Assembly: GCF_030123505.1 (NCBI RefSeq)
Contig: NZ_CP126115.1
Location: 264,001-328,000 of the forward strand
DNA length: 64,000 nucleotides
Reading direction: 5' to 3'
DNA from: Neobacillus sp. YX16
Lineage (GTDB): Bacteria > Bacillota > Bacilli > Bacillales > Cytobacillaceae
Shown: positions 1 to 9,539 of the stretch, piece by piece
Position numbering within the stretch: position 1 is the stretch's first letter
Layout: each line of letters starts with the position of its first letter
Program-made: the position numbers and the translations under genes
Notes under the pieces: generated by a model
What the model saw: only the letters and a program-made list of their open reading frames with translations
Told to the model about the DNA's origin: nothing
Databases searched by the model: none

Positions 1-19
1 GATAGTTTAGATAATATGA

Positions 20-1667
<1,648 letters not shown>

Positions 1668-1668
<1 letters not shown>

Positions 1669-1687
1669 AGGGTATAACAACCCTTTT
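1668..1687 (+). terminator. Short hairpin ending groEL, supplied by the element
   Basis: AAGGGT and ACCCTT pair around a 6-nt loop and are followed by TTT. It lies just inside attL, so it belongs to the inserted DNA and replaces the groEL terminator that was pushed to the far att site (26750). Confidence 0.6.
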
Positions 1688-1720
1688 GTATCAACGTTTA
1701 GACCATTATTTTTTAAAATA

Positions 1721-1740
1721 TGTCCTCGGTTTTGTCCTCG
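1721..1740. repeat. Arm-type direct repeats TGTCCTCG, left end of the element
   Basis: Two direct copies of TGTCCTCG lie 12 bp apart. A matching pair, TGTCCTCC and TGTCCTCG, again 12 bp apart, sits at 26599-26618 just inside the other end. Paired direct repeats near both ends are typical of arm sites bound by the N-terminal domain of tyrosine integrases. Their role here is inferred. Confidence 0.65.
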
Positions 1741-1780
1741 TCTTGCAAAAGACGATAAACCATGACTAAATAAATATCAA

Positions 1781-2947
1781 CTATAGGAGAAGGCCTTTCA
1801 TCAGTTTGCTGAACTGTTGAGAGGTCTTTTCTTTCATGCTTTGAGTAACATGCGTATAAATAATCATTGTTGTTTTTGTGTCTGTGTGGCCCAACTGTTC
1901 CATGACCTCTTTAATATTTGCTCCAGCTTCAACCATTAACGATGCGTGTGTATGGCGGAATGAATGAGGAGTAATATTCTTCTCAATTCCTGCTTTCTTC
2001 AGCAGCCGTTTTAGCCTAGTCTCAACCACTTTCCTTAATTGTGGATGCCCATCCTCACGAGCAAAGATAAATCCATTGTCCTGGTAAATGATTCTGTTCT
2101 TTAATTTGATCTCGATCTGTCTAATCCGATGTTTCTTAAACATGCCGATTAGCATTTCATCTATGCTGATAGTCCGCACGGAGCCGCTTGTTTTGGGTGT
2201 TAGCAGCTCATATTTTTCAAAATTGTTTGTAGGGTTATAAAGTGTTTTGGTAATCCTTAGAGTTCCTTGATTATCGTCAAAATCAGTCCATTTTAGAGCC
2301 AATAATTCCCCTATTCTTACTCCAGTATAGGAAAGTACTGAAAAGATAATTTGGTCCATTTCGAGCCCATCAGATTTAGTTAATTTAAGAAAATGAGCAA
2401 GTTCTTCTTTTTCAAGAAAGATAATGTCCTCTTCCTCTTTCTCCAATTCCTCAACGGTCAGTTGCTTTTTAGGTATCCTAAAGTCTTCAGTAGGGTTGAT
2501 TTTCATTAATCCCTGTGTGACTGCTTTCCTAAATATCATCCGTCCACAAGCATGAATTCCGTCCATATAGTTGTGGCTATACTTCTCATTTAATTCTAAG
2601 ATCCGTTCTTCATACATTTTCTTTGTAATCTTACTAATTGGATATGGACCCCATACAGAGATAAAATGTTTCATTTCTTTTCCTCGAGCTCTTACACTGC
2701 TCACCTTTACTCCGCTGCGGGTATAGCTCTTTAACCAATCATGGGCGAAGGTCTCAAAAGGCATATTCGATTCCTTTGTGAAGGTTCCATTATCTTTCTG
2801 AAGTTCAACGAGGCGAGCAGCTGCTTTCGCATCTTTTTGTGTTTTAAAACCACCTTTTGATACTTCAATCCGTTTTTTAGTAAGCGGATCAATCCCTAAA
2901 TAAACATAATAGGTCCATGTTTTTCCACGTTGTTTAAATTTTGCCAT
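1781..2947 (-). CDS. Tyrosine recombinase / integrase
   Basis: This site-specific recombinase is expected to insert and excise the element at the groEL 3' end. Its 388 residues show an N-terminal AP2-like arm-binding domain (about 1-55, with GGFKTQKDAKAAA), a core-binding SAM-like domain (about 65-165) and a C-terminal catalytic domain. Visible catalytic residues are Arg in TGVRIGELLAL, His/Arg in TPHSFRHTHA, His in LGHTD and the nucleophile Tyr in IIYTHV. An AGGAGG ribosome site precedes the ATG. It reads toward attL, with its stop about 110 bp from the core, the usual arrangement in Tn916/phage-type integrases. Confidence 0.95.
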   Translation of the reverse strand: MAKFKQRGKTWTYYVYLGIDPLTKKRIEVSKGGFKTQKDAKAAARLVELQKDNGTFTKESNMPFETFAHDWLKSYTRSGVKVSSVRARGKEMKHFISVWGPYPISKITKKMYEERILELNEKYSHNYMDGIHACGRMIFRKAVTQGLMKINPTEDFRIPKKQLTVEELEKEEEDIIFLEKEELAHFLKLTKSDGLEMDQIIFSVLSYTGVRIGELLALKWTDFDDNQGTLRITKTLYNPTNNFEKYELLTPKTSGSVRTISIDEMLIGMFKKHRIRQIEIKLKNRIIYQDNGFIFAREDGHPQLRKVVETRLKRLLKKAGIEKNITPHSFRHTHASLMVEAGANIKEVMEQLGHTDTKTTMIIYTHVTQSMKEKTSQQFSKLMKGLLL

Positions 2948-3008
2948 TTTAAAAATACCTCCTTTGGTTTTCTTAAAGATTGAAAAGGTTACTTATAGTT
3001 TAGGAGGA

Positions 3009-4004
3009 TCAAGAATCATCCTTCCTTATTCTATAAGCTTCCTGTTTGCATGCATCAGAACAATGTTTCCTTCTTTTTACTTTTATAAAAGGGAGCTGAC
3101 ATTTGGGATTCTGGCAAATTTCAACTACCATATTGGCATTAATTAATTTCCATAGATCGTAATAAATTGCGGTGATTAAATATTCGGTTGTCTTCTTTTC
3201 TAAAACATAAAAACCTAAAGCACTCTTTTCGGTTTCTATAATTTCGCTTGCCTTAATTACTAACCCTTTTGATGCATAGCGCTGAATGGAATCTCGCAGA
3301 ACCTGGCGCCCAATTTTAATAAAGTCCGATGATTCTTCATCTGTGACATATACATGTGTAGGGGTACCATCGTACCAGTCTATGTGATAACCATTCTGCC
3401 TGTTGTTGTATGCTTGTTCTCTGATTCTTAAAATTGTATCCTCTATTTCTGCACTTAGTCCTCTATTTAATCGTGACAATGCTCGATATAGCTTTAGTAC
3501 TTTTCTAACTTTTTCAATTTGATACCACCATAATTCTATTGGTTCGAAATATGTAAACCCCGGTGTTACGTTTGCGAATGCATCCCAATATGTTACAGAA
3601 TAATCAGTGCCTAGGTGCTTTTTCAGACCCTCAAAAATATCAATATTCTTTTGCTCAAGAGTTAGTCCTAAATTTCCGTATGTAAACGCAAAATCAATTA
3701 ACTGATCAATATTTTTAATCTTGGAAAATTTATTCGCGATACCTTCCAAGCTTCTATTCTCTTCAAGCTTTATATATATATAGGTTCTTGTAAAGCCGCC
3801 TACCATTTCTTCATCAGCTGCTGAAAAGTACCTTTGCCATCTATTAAATTCTTTTTGCAACGGGCCTTGTACTTTTCTCTTTTCATCATCAGTATCTTTC
3901 TTGATATTTAATACTTCCTCGTTATCTCCCACAATGTATCCATCACTTCTACATAAAGAAATTGACGGAATAGCGCTCATTATTTTTTCATCCAAAAAAA
4001 ACAA
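3009..4004 (-). CDS. Protein with C-terminal CGNR-like zinc finger
   Basis: This 331-residue protein has a C-terminal Cys pattern C-x4-C-x12-C-x3-C (ICQNPKCQ and HCSDAC) like the CGNR-type zinc finger of ABATE-type proteins. The remaining ~280 residues are mostly helical with no motif I recognise. Translation probably starts at TTG (4002-4004), because AAAGGAGG lies 8 nt upstream. No ATG is better placed except MSAIPS eight codons in, which lacks a ribosome site. It is transcribed with the integrase and divergently from the excisionase/primase operon, so a regulatory role for the element is possible. Function is unknown. Confidence 0.75.
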   Translation of the reverse strand: MFFLDEKIMSAIPSISLCRSDGYIVGDNEEVLNIKKDTDDEKRKVQGPLQKEFNRWQRYFSAADEEMVGGFTRTYIYIKLEENRSLEGIANKFSKIKNIDQLIDFAFTYGNLGLTLEQKNIDIFEGLKKHLGTDYSVTYWDAFANVTPGFTYFEPIELWWYQIEKVRKVLKLYRALSRLNRGLSAEIEDTILRIREQAYNNRQNGYHIDWYDGTPTHVYVTDEESSDFIKIGRQVLRDSIQRYASKGLVIKASEIIETEKSALGFYVLEKKTTEYLITAIYYDLWKLINANMVVEICQNPKCQLPFIKVKRRKHCSDACKQEAYRIRKDDS

Positions 4005-4028
4005 TTAAAATACCTCCTTTTGAAAATC

Positions 4029-4069
4029 TGTTACGAAATAAAGCTGTTTTTTAATATAATTTTGTAACA
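4029..4069. promoter_or_regulatory. Divergent promoter with operator-like inverted repeat
   Basis: TGTTACGAAAT and ATTTTGTAACA form an inverted repeat with one mismatch. It flanks a sigma-A-like -10 (TATAAT, 4055-4060) with TTACGA as a possible -35. It lies between the integrase-side genes and the rightward replication operon, where a lysis/lysogeny-type switch would be expected. Confidence 0.5.
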
Positions 4070-4136
4070 CAACTTGATAAATTGATTATAGAAGAAGAAG
4101 AAGTAAAAAGCAATTCGAGAATGGAGGCAAAATTTT

Positions 4137-4307
4137 TTGAAGATTAACGGGGACCTAAAAAGAGCAAGAGGGAACATCCCTTATTCAGAAATAGCTTTAA
4201 AACTCAATGTAAGTGAAAGCACTCTATACAGATGGTTCAGGAGTAAGCTTTCAAAAGCGAAAGAAAAAGAAATATTAGATGTAATCATGAAAATTAAGGA
4301 GGGGTGA
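4137..4307 (+). CDS. Small helix-turn-helix protein
   Basis: This is a 56-codon gene starting at TTG after ATGGAGG. The product contains IPYSEIALKLNVSESTLYRW, a clear resolvase/transposase-type helix-turn-helix, followed by a basic helix. Its TGA overlaps the region preceding the next gene, so the two look translationally linked as the head of the replication operon. A DNA-binding role in regulation or excision is inferred. Confidence 0.6.
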   Translation: MKINGDLKRARGNIPYSEIALKLNVSESTLYRWFRSKLSKAKEKEILDVIMKIKEG

Positions 4308-4312
4308 TAGTT

Positions 4313-4594
4313 TTGATTGAAATAAAAATGGATGATGAACATCTTAAAAAAATCTATTTAGACGAAGTGCAGAAACGTTTAGATAAATTTGAATTACAGG
4401 TATTGCTATTGGATTCAAAGCAGCTTTGCAAATTGCTTTCTCTCTCATGGCCAACAGTGGAAAAAATCTTTTTAAGTGACCCGAATTTTCCTCGAATGAG
4501 GGTCGGTACAAAGTGGGTTTTTAATAGAAGAGAAGTACAGGTTTACGTTGATAGGTGGTCAGTGGAAAACAGGAAAAGAGATTTATATTTATAA
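4313..4594 (+). CDS. Excisionase-like winged-helix DNA-binding protein
   Basis: The product of about 93 residues has a charged N-terminus and a MerR/Xis-type winged helix spanning LLDSKQLCKLLSLSWPTVEK through FPRMRVGTKWVFNRREVQVYV. Such proteins direct integrase toward excision or act as regulators. TTG at 4313 is preferred to GTG at 4304, because AAGGAGGGG (4297-4304) would sit directly on the GTG but 8-9 nt before the TTG. It precedes the primase gene by 24 nt. Confidence 0.7.
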   Translation: MIEIKMDDEHLKKIYLDEVQKRLDKFELQVLLLDSKQLCKLLSLSWPTVEKIFLSDPNFPRMRVGTKWVFNRREVQVYVDRWSVENRKRDLYL

Positions 4595-4618
4595 AATAGA
4601 AAGAATCGGGGCGAAATA

Positions 4619-7042
4619 ATGGTTGGAGCAATATATTTAAATTCTGAAGTAAAAGATACAATACAAAGACTTTTACCTGGCTCTAAACTTATAAAGTTGA
4701 AAGGCTACGCTAAGGGAAATGAAGACTACAGTAATGCTAAGCAACCGCTTGGAAAGTGGAAGGATGAAGCCGATCTAACCAACGAAGAGATTGAAAAGGC
4801 ACTAGGAGGTGACCACTGGATAGGTGCAACTATTCCAGCCGGCAGGATTGTAATTGATGTAGACGATGTTGAGGCAGGTTCATTGCTTAGAGATTTACTT
4901 GAAACCGAGGAAGTAAACCATCATGCAATAAAAACCCCAAATGGATTTCAGTTTATCTTCTCCAAAACCGATAAGGCGAAGATAAGCCAGGTATCGAAGT
5001 TTTACAGTGCAGTAGGAATAATGATTGACACTAAACCGCCTTTATCTGGTTATATCGTTTGGCCGACAAAAAACACTAGAGGGAGATTGGTCATCACCCA
5101 GTCATTAGAAAAATTGGACGAGCTGCCCGATTACCTGAAGCCAGTATGGAATAGCAATAAGACTAAGGATTATTGTTTCCCAATACCATTTAAAAGCCTG
5201 GGAAACCGGAATAATACCCTTTATGATTTTGCAAGGCGGTTGTGGGCGAGCGGGGTAACAGAAGAAACCTTAAGAAGGGCAATGAACCTTATCTATAAAC
5301 ATTTTGTTTACGATAAGACGGATTTTCCACAAAGCCAAATAAACGCATTGGTGAAATCAGTACTTAAGCTGGAAGCCAGTAACACCATAAGAAAAAAACA
5401 GTATTCTAAACCAGAAAGCAGGACATCTGATGCCATTCCATATCCTTTTAACGCTTTAGGTAAAGCCTTATACATGGTTAAAGAAAAGGTTAATCGTGAT
5501 GGGACTATTGATGAAAAAAATATTATGATTGCTCGCCATGTTCCTTATATCAAAAGAGAGTTACATAATATGGAGCAGCCACAGGTCTTTTATGAAATCA
5601 AGTGGGAGGATAATGGAAGGACATTAACGGAGCTAGTTCCGGGCGGGGCACTAGCAACAAAAAAAGAAATGATGCTGTTAGCAGATAAGGGATTCCCCTG
5701 TAACGACATCAATGCAAGGTTACTAATTCAATATTTTGATACTGTCCTGGCTTTCAATGAAATTCCGAGAGGGAAGATGGTGGAACGCTTAGGACAAATT
5801 AAAGATCACTTTGTACATCCGTTATTAGGGAGTGATTTTGAAATCCTCCCGAGCGATCATGGAGAGAAACAATTACACGACGGGTTCCAAGTATCAGGCA
5901 CAATTGACGAATGGAAAAACAAGGTTTTCGCCAAAATAAAAAATCATCCGAGAGCATTGTTTCTCGTCCTGTCTTCTTTTGCCAGTATCTTGCTGCATGA
6001 TTTGAAGGTGGATCCCTTCACGGTAGATATAGCCAGCAGCACATCACAGGGGAAAACTACAGTATTAAGGGTTGCTGCAAGTGTGTGGGGCACACAGCAG
6101 CTAATCAACGAATTTAATGCCACTAAGGTAAGTATAGAACGAAAGGCAGCATTTTTAAACAGTTTTCCCTTATTACTTGATGATTCCAGAAAAGCCGATG
6201 AAGGGCTACTGCAATCCTTTGTTTATACCTTCAGTGGCGGGAGGTCAAAGGGGCGGGGTTCATTAAGTGGTTCGCAAAGGGAGTCTACCTGGAAGAGCAT
6301 AATGATAACGACTGGAGAAGTCCCGTTGACAGATTATGCAGCAAAGGCGGGTGGAGCTGCAGCACGTATTATAAGCCTTACTAATAGCCCTTTTGAAGGT
6401 GTAGATCACTCCTTCTTTACTGACTTGTATAAAGCTATAGAAACGAATTATGGAACAATTGGAGTAGAATTCATAAGAAAGTATCAGGTGAATAAAGAGG
6501 AACTACTACCGAGTTTTCAAGTAACTTGTGAGCATTATATGAAGAAGGCAGCTGGTAACGAAGTTCTCACAAGGCTTTCACTGTATTATGCAACCATACA
6601 TTTTACTGGCAGACTACTAAATGCTCTTCTAAACATGAATATTGAATTAAGCCTATTAGATGAATTATTCGATGAAATAGCCCAAGAGAATAAGTCTATT
6701 GATAAGCCCAAACAGTTGCTTGAGGAATTGTTGCAGGATTTAGATTCAGACCGTGAAGCAATATTTTATTGCTATCATCCTAAAAAAAAAGTTAAGGCCA
6801 TATTTAAAGATGAGGTACTGTCACTAACCCCTGCATATCTAAAAGAATTCCTGGGACCAGAAATGAAGATGACACGCTCCGAATGGAGGAAAAGAGGTTT
6901 TACTTTTAGTTTCGATTCCAAGGGCAAAAAGGTAGATTACAAGCAAATTAAAAAAGCAGGGAATAATTTACAAGGGGTTCCGCTGAATCAAGAAATTGTT
7001 AAAGAATTAGGGTTTGACTTCTCTGTAAAGCCTGTTAGGTAG
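4619..7042 (+). CDS. Prim-pol / DUF927-type primase-helicase
   Basis: This 807-residue replication protein resembles those of phages, satellites and integrative elements. Its N-terminus matches bifunctional primase-polymerases, with the acidic motif IVIDVDD near residue 80 and a KTPNGFQFIF segment. The central region has DUF927-like ATPase features: Walker A STSQGKTT near residue 480 and Walker B-like PLLLDDSRKAD near 520. It is predicted to initiate or prime replication of the excised circle. The upstream ribosome site (CGGGGCG) is weak, suggesting coupling to the excisionase gene. Iteron-like repeats begin right after its stop, as expected for an origin beside its initiator. Confidence 0.85.
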   Translation: MVGAIYLNSEVKDTIQRLLPGSKLIKLKGYAKGNEDYSNAKQPLGKWKDEADLTNEEIEKALGGDHWIGATIPAGRIVIDVDDVEAGSLLRDLLETEEVNHHAIKTPNGFQFIFSKTDKAKISQVSKFYSAVGIMIDTKPPLSGYIVWPTKNTRGRLVITQSLEKLDELPDYLKPVWNSNKTKDYCFPIPFKSLGNRNNTLYDFARRLWASGVTEETLRRAMNLIYKHFVYDKTDFPQSQINALVKSVLKLEASNTIRKKQYSKPESRTSDAIPYPFNALGKALYMVKEKVNRDGTIDEKNIMIARHVPYIKRELHNMEQPQVFYEIKWEDNGRTLTELVPGGALATKKEMMLLADKGFPCNDINARLLIQYFDTVLAFNEIPRGKMVERLGQIKDHFVHPLLGSDFEILPSDHGEKQLHDGFQVSGTIDEWKNKVFAKIKNHPRALFLVLSSFASILLHDLKVDPFTVDIASSTSQGKTTVLRVAASVWGTQQLINEFNATKVSIERKAAFLNSFPLLLDDSRKADEGLLQSFVYTFSGGRSKGRGSLSGSQRESTWKSIMITTGEVPLTDYAAKAGGAAARIISLTNSPFEGVDHSFFTDLYKAIETNYGTIGVEFIRKYQVNKEELLPSFQVTCEHYMKKAAGNEVLTRLSLYYATIHFTGRLLNALLNMNIELSLLDELFDEIAQENKSIDKPKQLLEELLQDLDSDREAIFYCYHPKKKVKAIFKDEVLSLTPAYLKEFLGPEMKMTRSEWRKRGFTFSFDSKGKKVDYKQIKKAGNNLQGVPLNQEIVKELGFDFSVKPVR

Positions 7043-7306
7043 GACGGGTAGAAAAAGAAACTTCCTAAACTCCTTCTTGTCCTACCTCTGAAAATACTGT
7101 TATATCAATGATATTTGGCTATAGGTAGGGTACGTAGGAAAAGTAGGATGAGAAAATAAATTTTATGTAAATGCAAAATTATAATTTTCTTAGCAAAGGA
7201 TGTTGTAGTAATACATTATTTCCCTTCCTCCCTTCCTACTTTTTCTACCAATGGTCCCAAACGCTTTTGTTTCTAAGGCTGAACGGGTAGGAAAAACGGT
7301 AGGATG
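7043..7306. repeat. Iteron-like GTAGGA repeats, candidate replication origin
   Basis: Copies related to GGTAGGAAAAnGTAGGA occur at 7048-7058, 7134-7150, 7234-7249 (inverted) and 7285-7306. Further CCTACC/GTAGG half-sites lie at 7079-7086 and 7123-7130. The region between the primase and the next gene (7043-7449) has no other gene and contains AT-rich stretches. Together these fit a replication origin or initiator-binding array. The origin function is inferred. Confidence 0.55.
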
Positions 7307-7449
7307 ACGGCTTTTTCTAAAAAAATCGTATATTTGTCAATTATTTTTATAGTCCTGTCCTTAAAGTGGTTAGCCTTAGTGTTCCAAGGGGGATTGGGGA
7401 CAGATAACGCGCAGACGGACATGTTTCCTTAAAGGAGGAGAAATGAAAC

Positions 7450-7644
7450 ATGGGAAATGAAGACCATCATTACCGGATTCAGCTGGAACGATGCTTAGTG
7501 ATACTGACCTCAAAAGAAATCAACACACTACTTCAAAAGGACACAGAAATATTTGCAATGGCTTTAAAGCGAGGAAAGTACCTTTTAAGGGGGCAGAAGC
7601 AAAAGGGAAGGGAACAGGCAAAGTTTGAGAAAGTACTGAAATAA
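7450..7644 (+). CDS. Small protein of unknown function
   Basis: This 64-residue product is charged and probably helical, with a basic tail (GKYLLRGQKQKGREQAKFEK). A strong ribosome site, AAAGGAGG, lies 10 nt before the ATG. It sits between the putative origin and ssb, so a replication-linked role is plausible but unproven. I recognise no family. Confidence 0.6.
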   Translation: MGNEDHHYRIQLERCLVILTSKEINTLLQKDTEIFAMALKRGKYLLRGQKQKGREQAKFEKVLK

Positions 7645-7754
7645 TCATTTTGACTAAAGTGGCAAAGGCAATTATTTTATCTTAAACAACAGCGGTCACA
7701 ACAAGCGCAATACAAAAGTCAAAATATGAAACTAAAACAACGGGGGAAAAATAA

Positions 7755-8144
7755 ATGAATACAGTTAATTTAATCGGACGTCTTACCAAAGAGGGAGAGC
7801 TAAAATACTCTCAATCTGGAACAGCTTTTTATCGAAATACATTAGCGGTTAATCGCAAATTTAAAAAAGAAGAAGCAGATTTTATGAACCTTCTGGCATT
7901 CTCTAAAACTGCTGAATTAATGGGAAACAATTTGATAAAAGGAAGCCAGGTTGGGATTGAAGGGCATATCCAAACAGGCAGCTATGAGAAAGACGGGAAA
8001 AAGAACTTTACTTTTGAGGTTGTTGTAGATAGTCTCACTTTTATTGGCAAGAAAAAAGAAGATGATCCCCAAGGTTTCTCTGCCAATGCTGGTGGCGACC
8101 CATTTCAAAATGGAACAGTGATCAATGAAGATTTGCCTTTTTGA
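7755..8144 (+). CDS. ssb: Single-stranded DNA-binding protein (short, element-encoded)
   Basis: The protein binds single-stranded DNA during replication and recombination. The OB-fold starts canonically (MNTVNLIGRLTKEGELKYS, then TAFYRNTLAVNR) and includes GIEGHIQTGSYEKDGKK. At 129 residues it is shorter than chromosomal SSB because the disordered linker is reduced. The acidic interaction tip is kept as EDLPF at the C-terminus. GGGGGA precedes the ATG. It forms the replication module of the element with the primase. Confidence 0.93.
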   Translation: MNTVNLIGRLTKEGELKYSQSGTAFYRNTLAVNRKFKKEEADFMNLLAFSKTAELMGNNLIKGSQVGIEGHIQTGSYEKDGKKNFTFEVVVDSLTFIGKKKEDDPQGFSANAGGDPFQNGTVINEDLPF

Positions 8145-8289
8145 AGAGGAGAATTAATAATGCATTAATAAAAACACTAAGTGTAAGGTTTGCCGATTAC
8201 CTATAGCGCAGGTAGCTCGGCAGCCTTGTTGAAAATAATGAACCTGCATCATTTGGACCAATTAGTCCTTACGTAAGGAGTGAATTCAT

Positions 8290-8493
8290 TTGAGGATAAG
8301 ATACAATTGGAGTGTTATAGGAAATACGTTTATTAATGCTGGACATCGTAGTAAAGTCTCCTTAAGGATAATCAGCGAAATGTTTGAGGTCCCATATCAA
8401 TCAGTACGAAGAAGAGCGGCAGATGAAAAGTGGCATAATCGGCGTTTATATTTGTGGTATGAAGAGAATGCTACAAAGCATGAAAAATGTTAA
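8290..8493 (+). CDS. Small HTH protein
   Basis: The predicted 67-residue product starts at TTG after TAAGGAG. It contains SLRIISEMFEVPYQSVRRRA, which reads as a helix-turn-helix like that in small phage DNA-binding proteins (terminase small-subunit or transposase-type N-termini), then a basic and aromatic tail. A DNA-binding role is inferred. It is not large enough to be a terminase subunit. Confidence 0.5.
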   Translation: MRIRYNWSVIGNTFINAGHRSKVSLRIISEMFEVPYQSVRRRAADEKWHNRRLYLWYEENATKHEKC

Positions 8494-8690
8494 GAATTTG
8501 CTTAGATTTATACTGCTGTCATTACTACAAAAACCTTGGTATTATCAGTGATAATTACTGTCTGGAATGTTTTAATATATTTTTTATAAGCTTTTGTAGC
8601 AAATATATTATATATGAGAATATGGACGGAAATTAATAACTGTTTCGGAAACCTAATAAAGAATTTGTAATGGAGAGGAGTACAGTCATA

Positions 8691-8789
8691 ATGATTGCAT
8701 TTCTCTCTATTTTTTTAGCAATAATGATTGTATCTAAGTTTTTAAGGGTGGAGAATGAAGCGGAAGTAACCGCCAGCCACCTGCTATAA
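8691..8789 (+). CDS. Possible 32-residue membrane peptide
   Basis: A strong ribosome site (GGAGAGGAG) precedes an ATG encoding a single hydrophobic helix (MIAFLSIFLAIMIVSKFL) and a polar tail ending ASHLL. Size and layout resemble type I toxin or small membrane peptides. The downstream sequence is rich in short inverted repeats, but I cannot identify an antisense RNA. The rest of 8494-8950 holds only the hsd promoter. Confidence 0.35.
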   Translation: MIAFLSIFLAIMIVSKFLRVENEAEVTASHLL

Positions 8790-8865
8790 TCGCTAAGGTT
8801 TTGGAGTACATTAAGGAGCGGAATGTACAATTTTTGTGTAATTCTTAAAAATTACATATAAAATG

Positions 8866-8894
8866 TTGACGGGATATTTTCGGAGTGATATGAT
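8866..8894 (+). promoter_or_regulatory. Sigma-A promoter for the restriction-modification operon
   Basis: TTGACG and TATGAT are separated by 17 bp, about 57 bp before the first gene of the type I locus. No other promoter this good is visible in the operon. Confidence 0.7.
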
Positions 8895-8950
8895 TTATCG
8901 TAGTTGAGATTAAGTAATTTTAAAGAAATACTTCTTAAGGAGGGCGGGAT

Positions 8951-9520
8951 ATGAAACTTGAAGATATCGTAACAGTTAAAATAGGAAGAAACCTTTCTAG
9001 AGGAAACGAGAAAAATGATCTAACTTTAATTGCTTATTCATACGAGGATTTAATGAATGATTTAGATGGCTCCTTTCTAGACTCACAAGCTAGTACTTAT
9101 AGTGCAAATTCAAGTGATAAAAACGGTTATTTGAGCAGTGCGGGAGATGTTGTTTTCAGCTTTGTTAGTTCAAAAGCTGGGATAGTGAGTGACTTAAACC
9201 AAAGGAAGATCATTAACCAAAACTTTGCAAAACTCATTATTGAACATGATCAATTGGATAGCAGCTATTTATGTTATGCGTTGAATGAATCATACTCAAT
9301 GAAAAAGCAAATGGCAATTTCCATGCAAGGAAGTACTGTACCTAAATTAACTCCAGCGATTTTAAAAGAGTTGGAAATCAAGCTACCTAGTATTGAGAAA
9401 CAACGGACGATTGGAAAAGCTTATTTCTTTTTGAGAAAGCGTCAAGCTTTGGCAAAGAAACAAGCAGAACTTGAAGAGCAACTATATTTAGAAGTATTGA
9501 AGCAATTAGACCAACAATAG
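8951..9520 (+). CDS. Half-size HsdS-like specificity protein
   Basis: This 189-residue protein looks like one half of a type I specificity subunit: a single target-recognition domain (about 1-145, with GDVVFSFVSSKAGIVS and QGSTVPKLTPAILKELEIKLPS) followed by one coiled-coil conserved segment (IEKQRTIGKAYFFLRKRQAL). It lies 19 nt before hsdM. Half-S proteins can dimerise to recognise symmetric sites or can act as recombination partners. Which applies here is not evident. Its domain is not closely similar to the two domains of the full HsdS downstream. Confidence 0.75.
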   Translation: MKLEDIVTVKIGRNLSRGNEKNDLTLIAYSYEDLMNDLDGSFLDSQASTYSANSSDKNGYLSSAGDVVFSFVSSKAGIVSDLNQRKIINQNFAKLIIEHDQLDSSYLCYALNESYSMKKQMAISMQGSTVPKLTPAILKELEIKLPSIEKQRTIGKAYFFLRKRQALAKKQAELEEQLYLEVLKQLDQQ

Positions 9521-9539
9521 AAAAAGTGAGGAACACAAA

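Noticed and set aside
8633..8830. A 65-codon leftward frame before the hsd operon
   Set aside because: It has no ribosome site and lies opposite a better-supported small rightward ORF.
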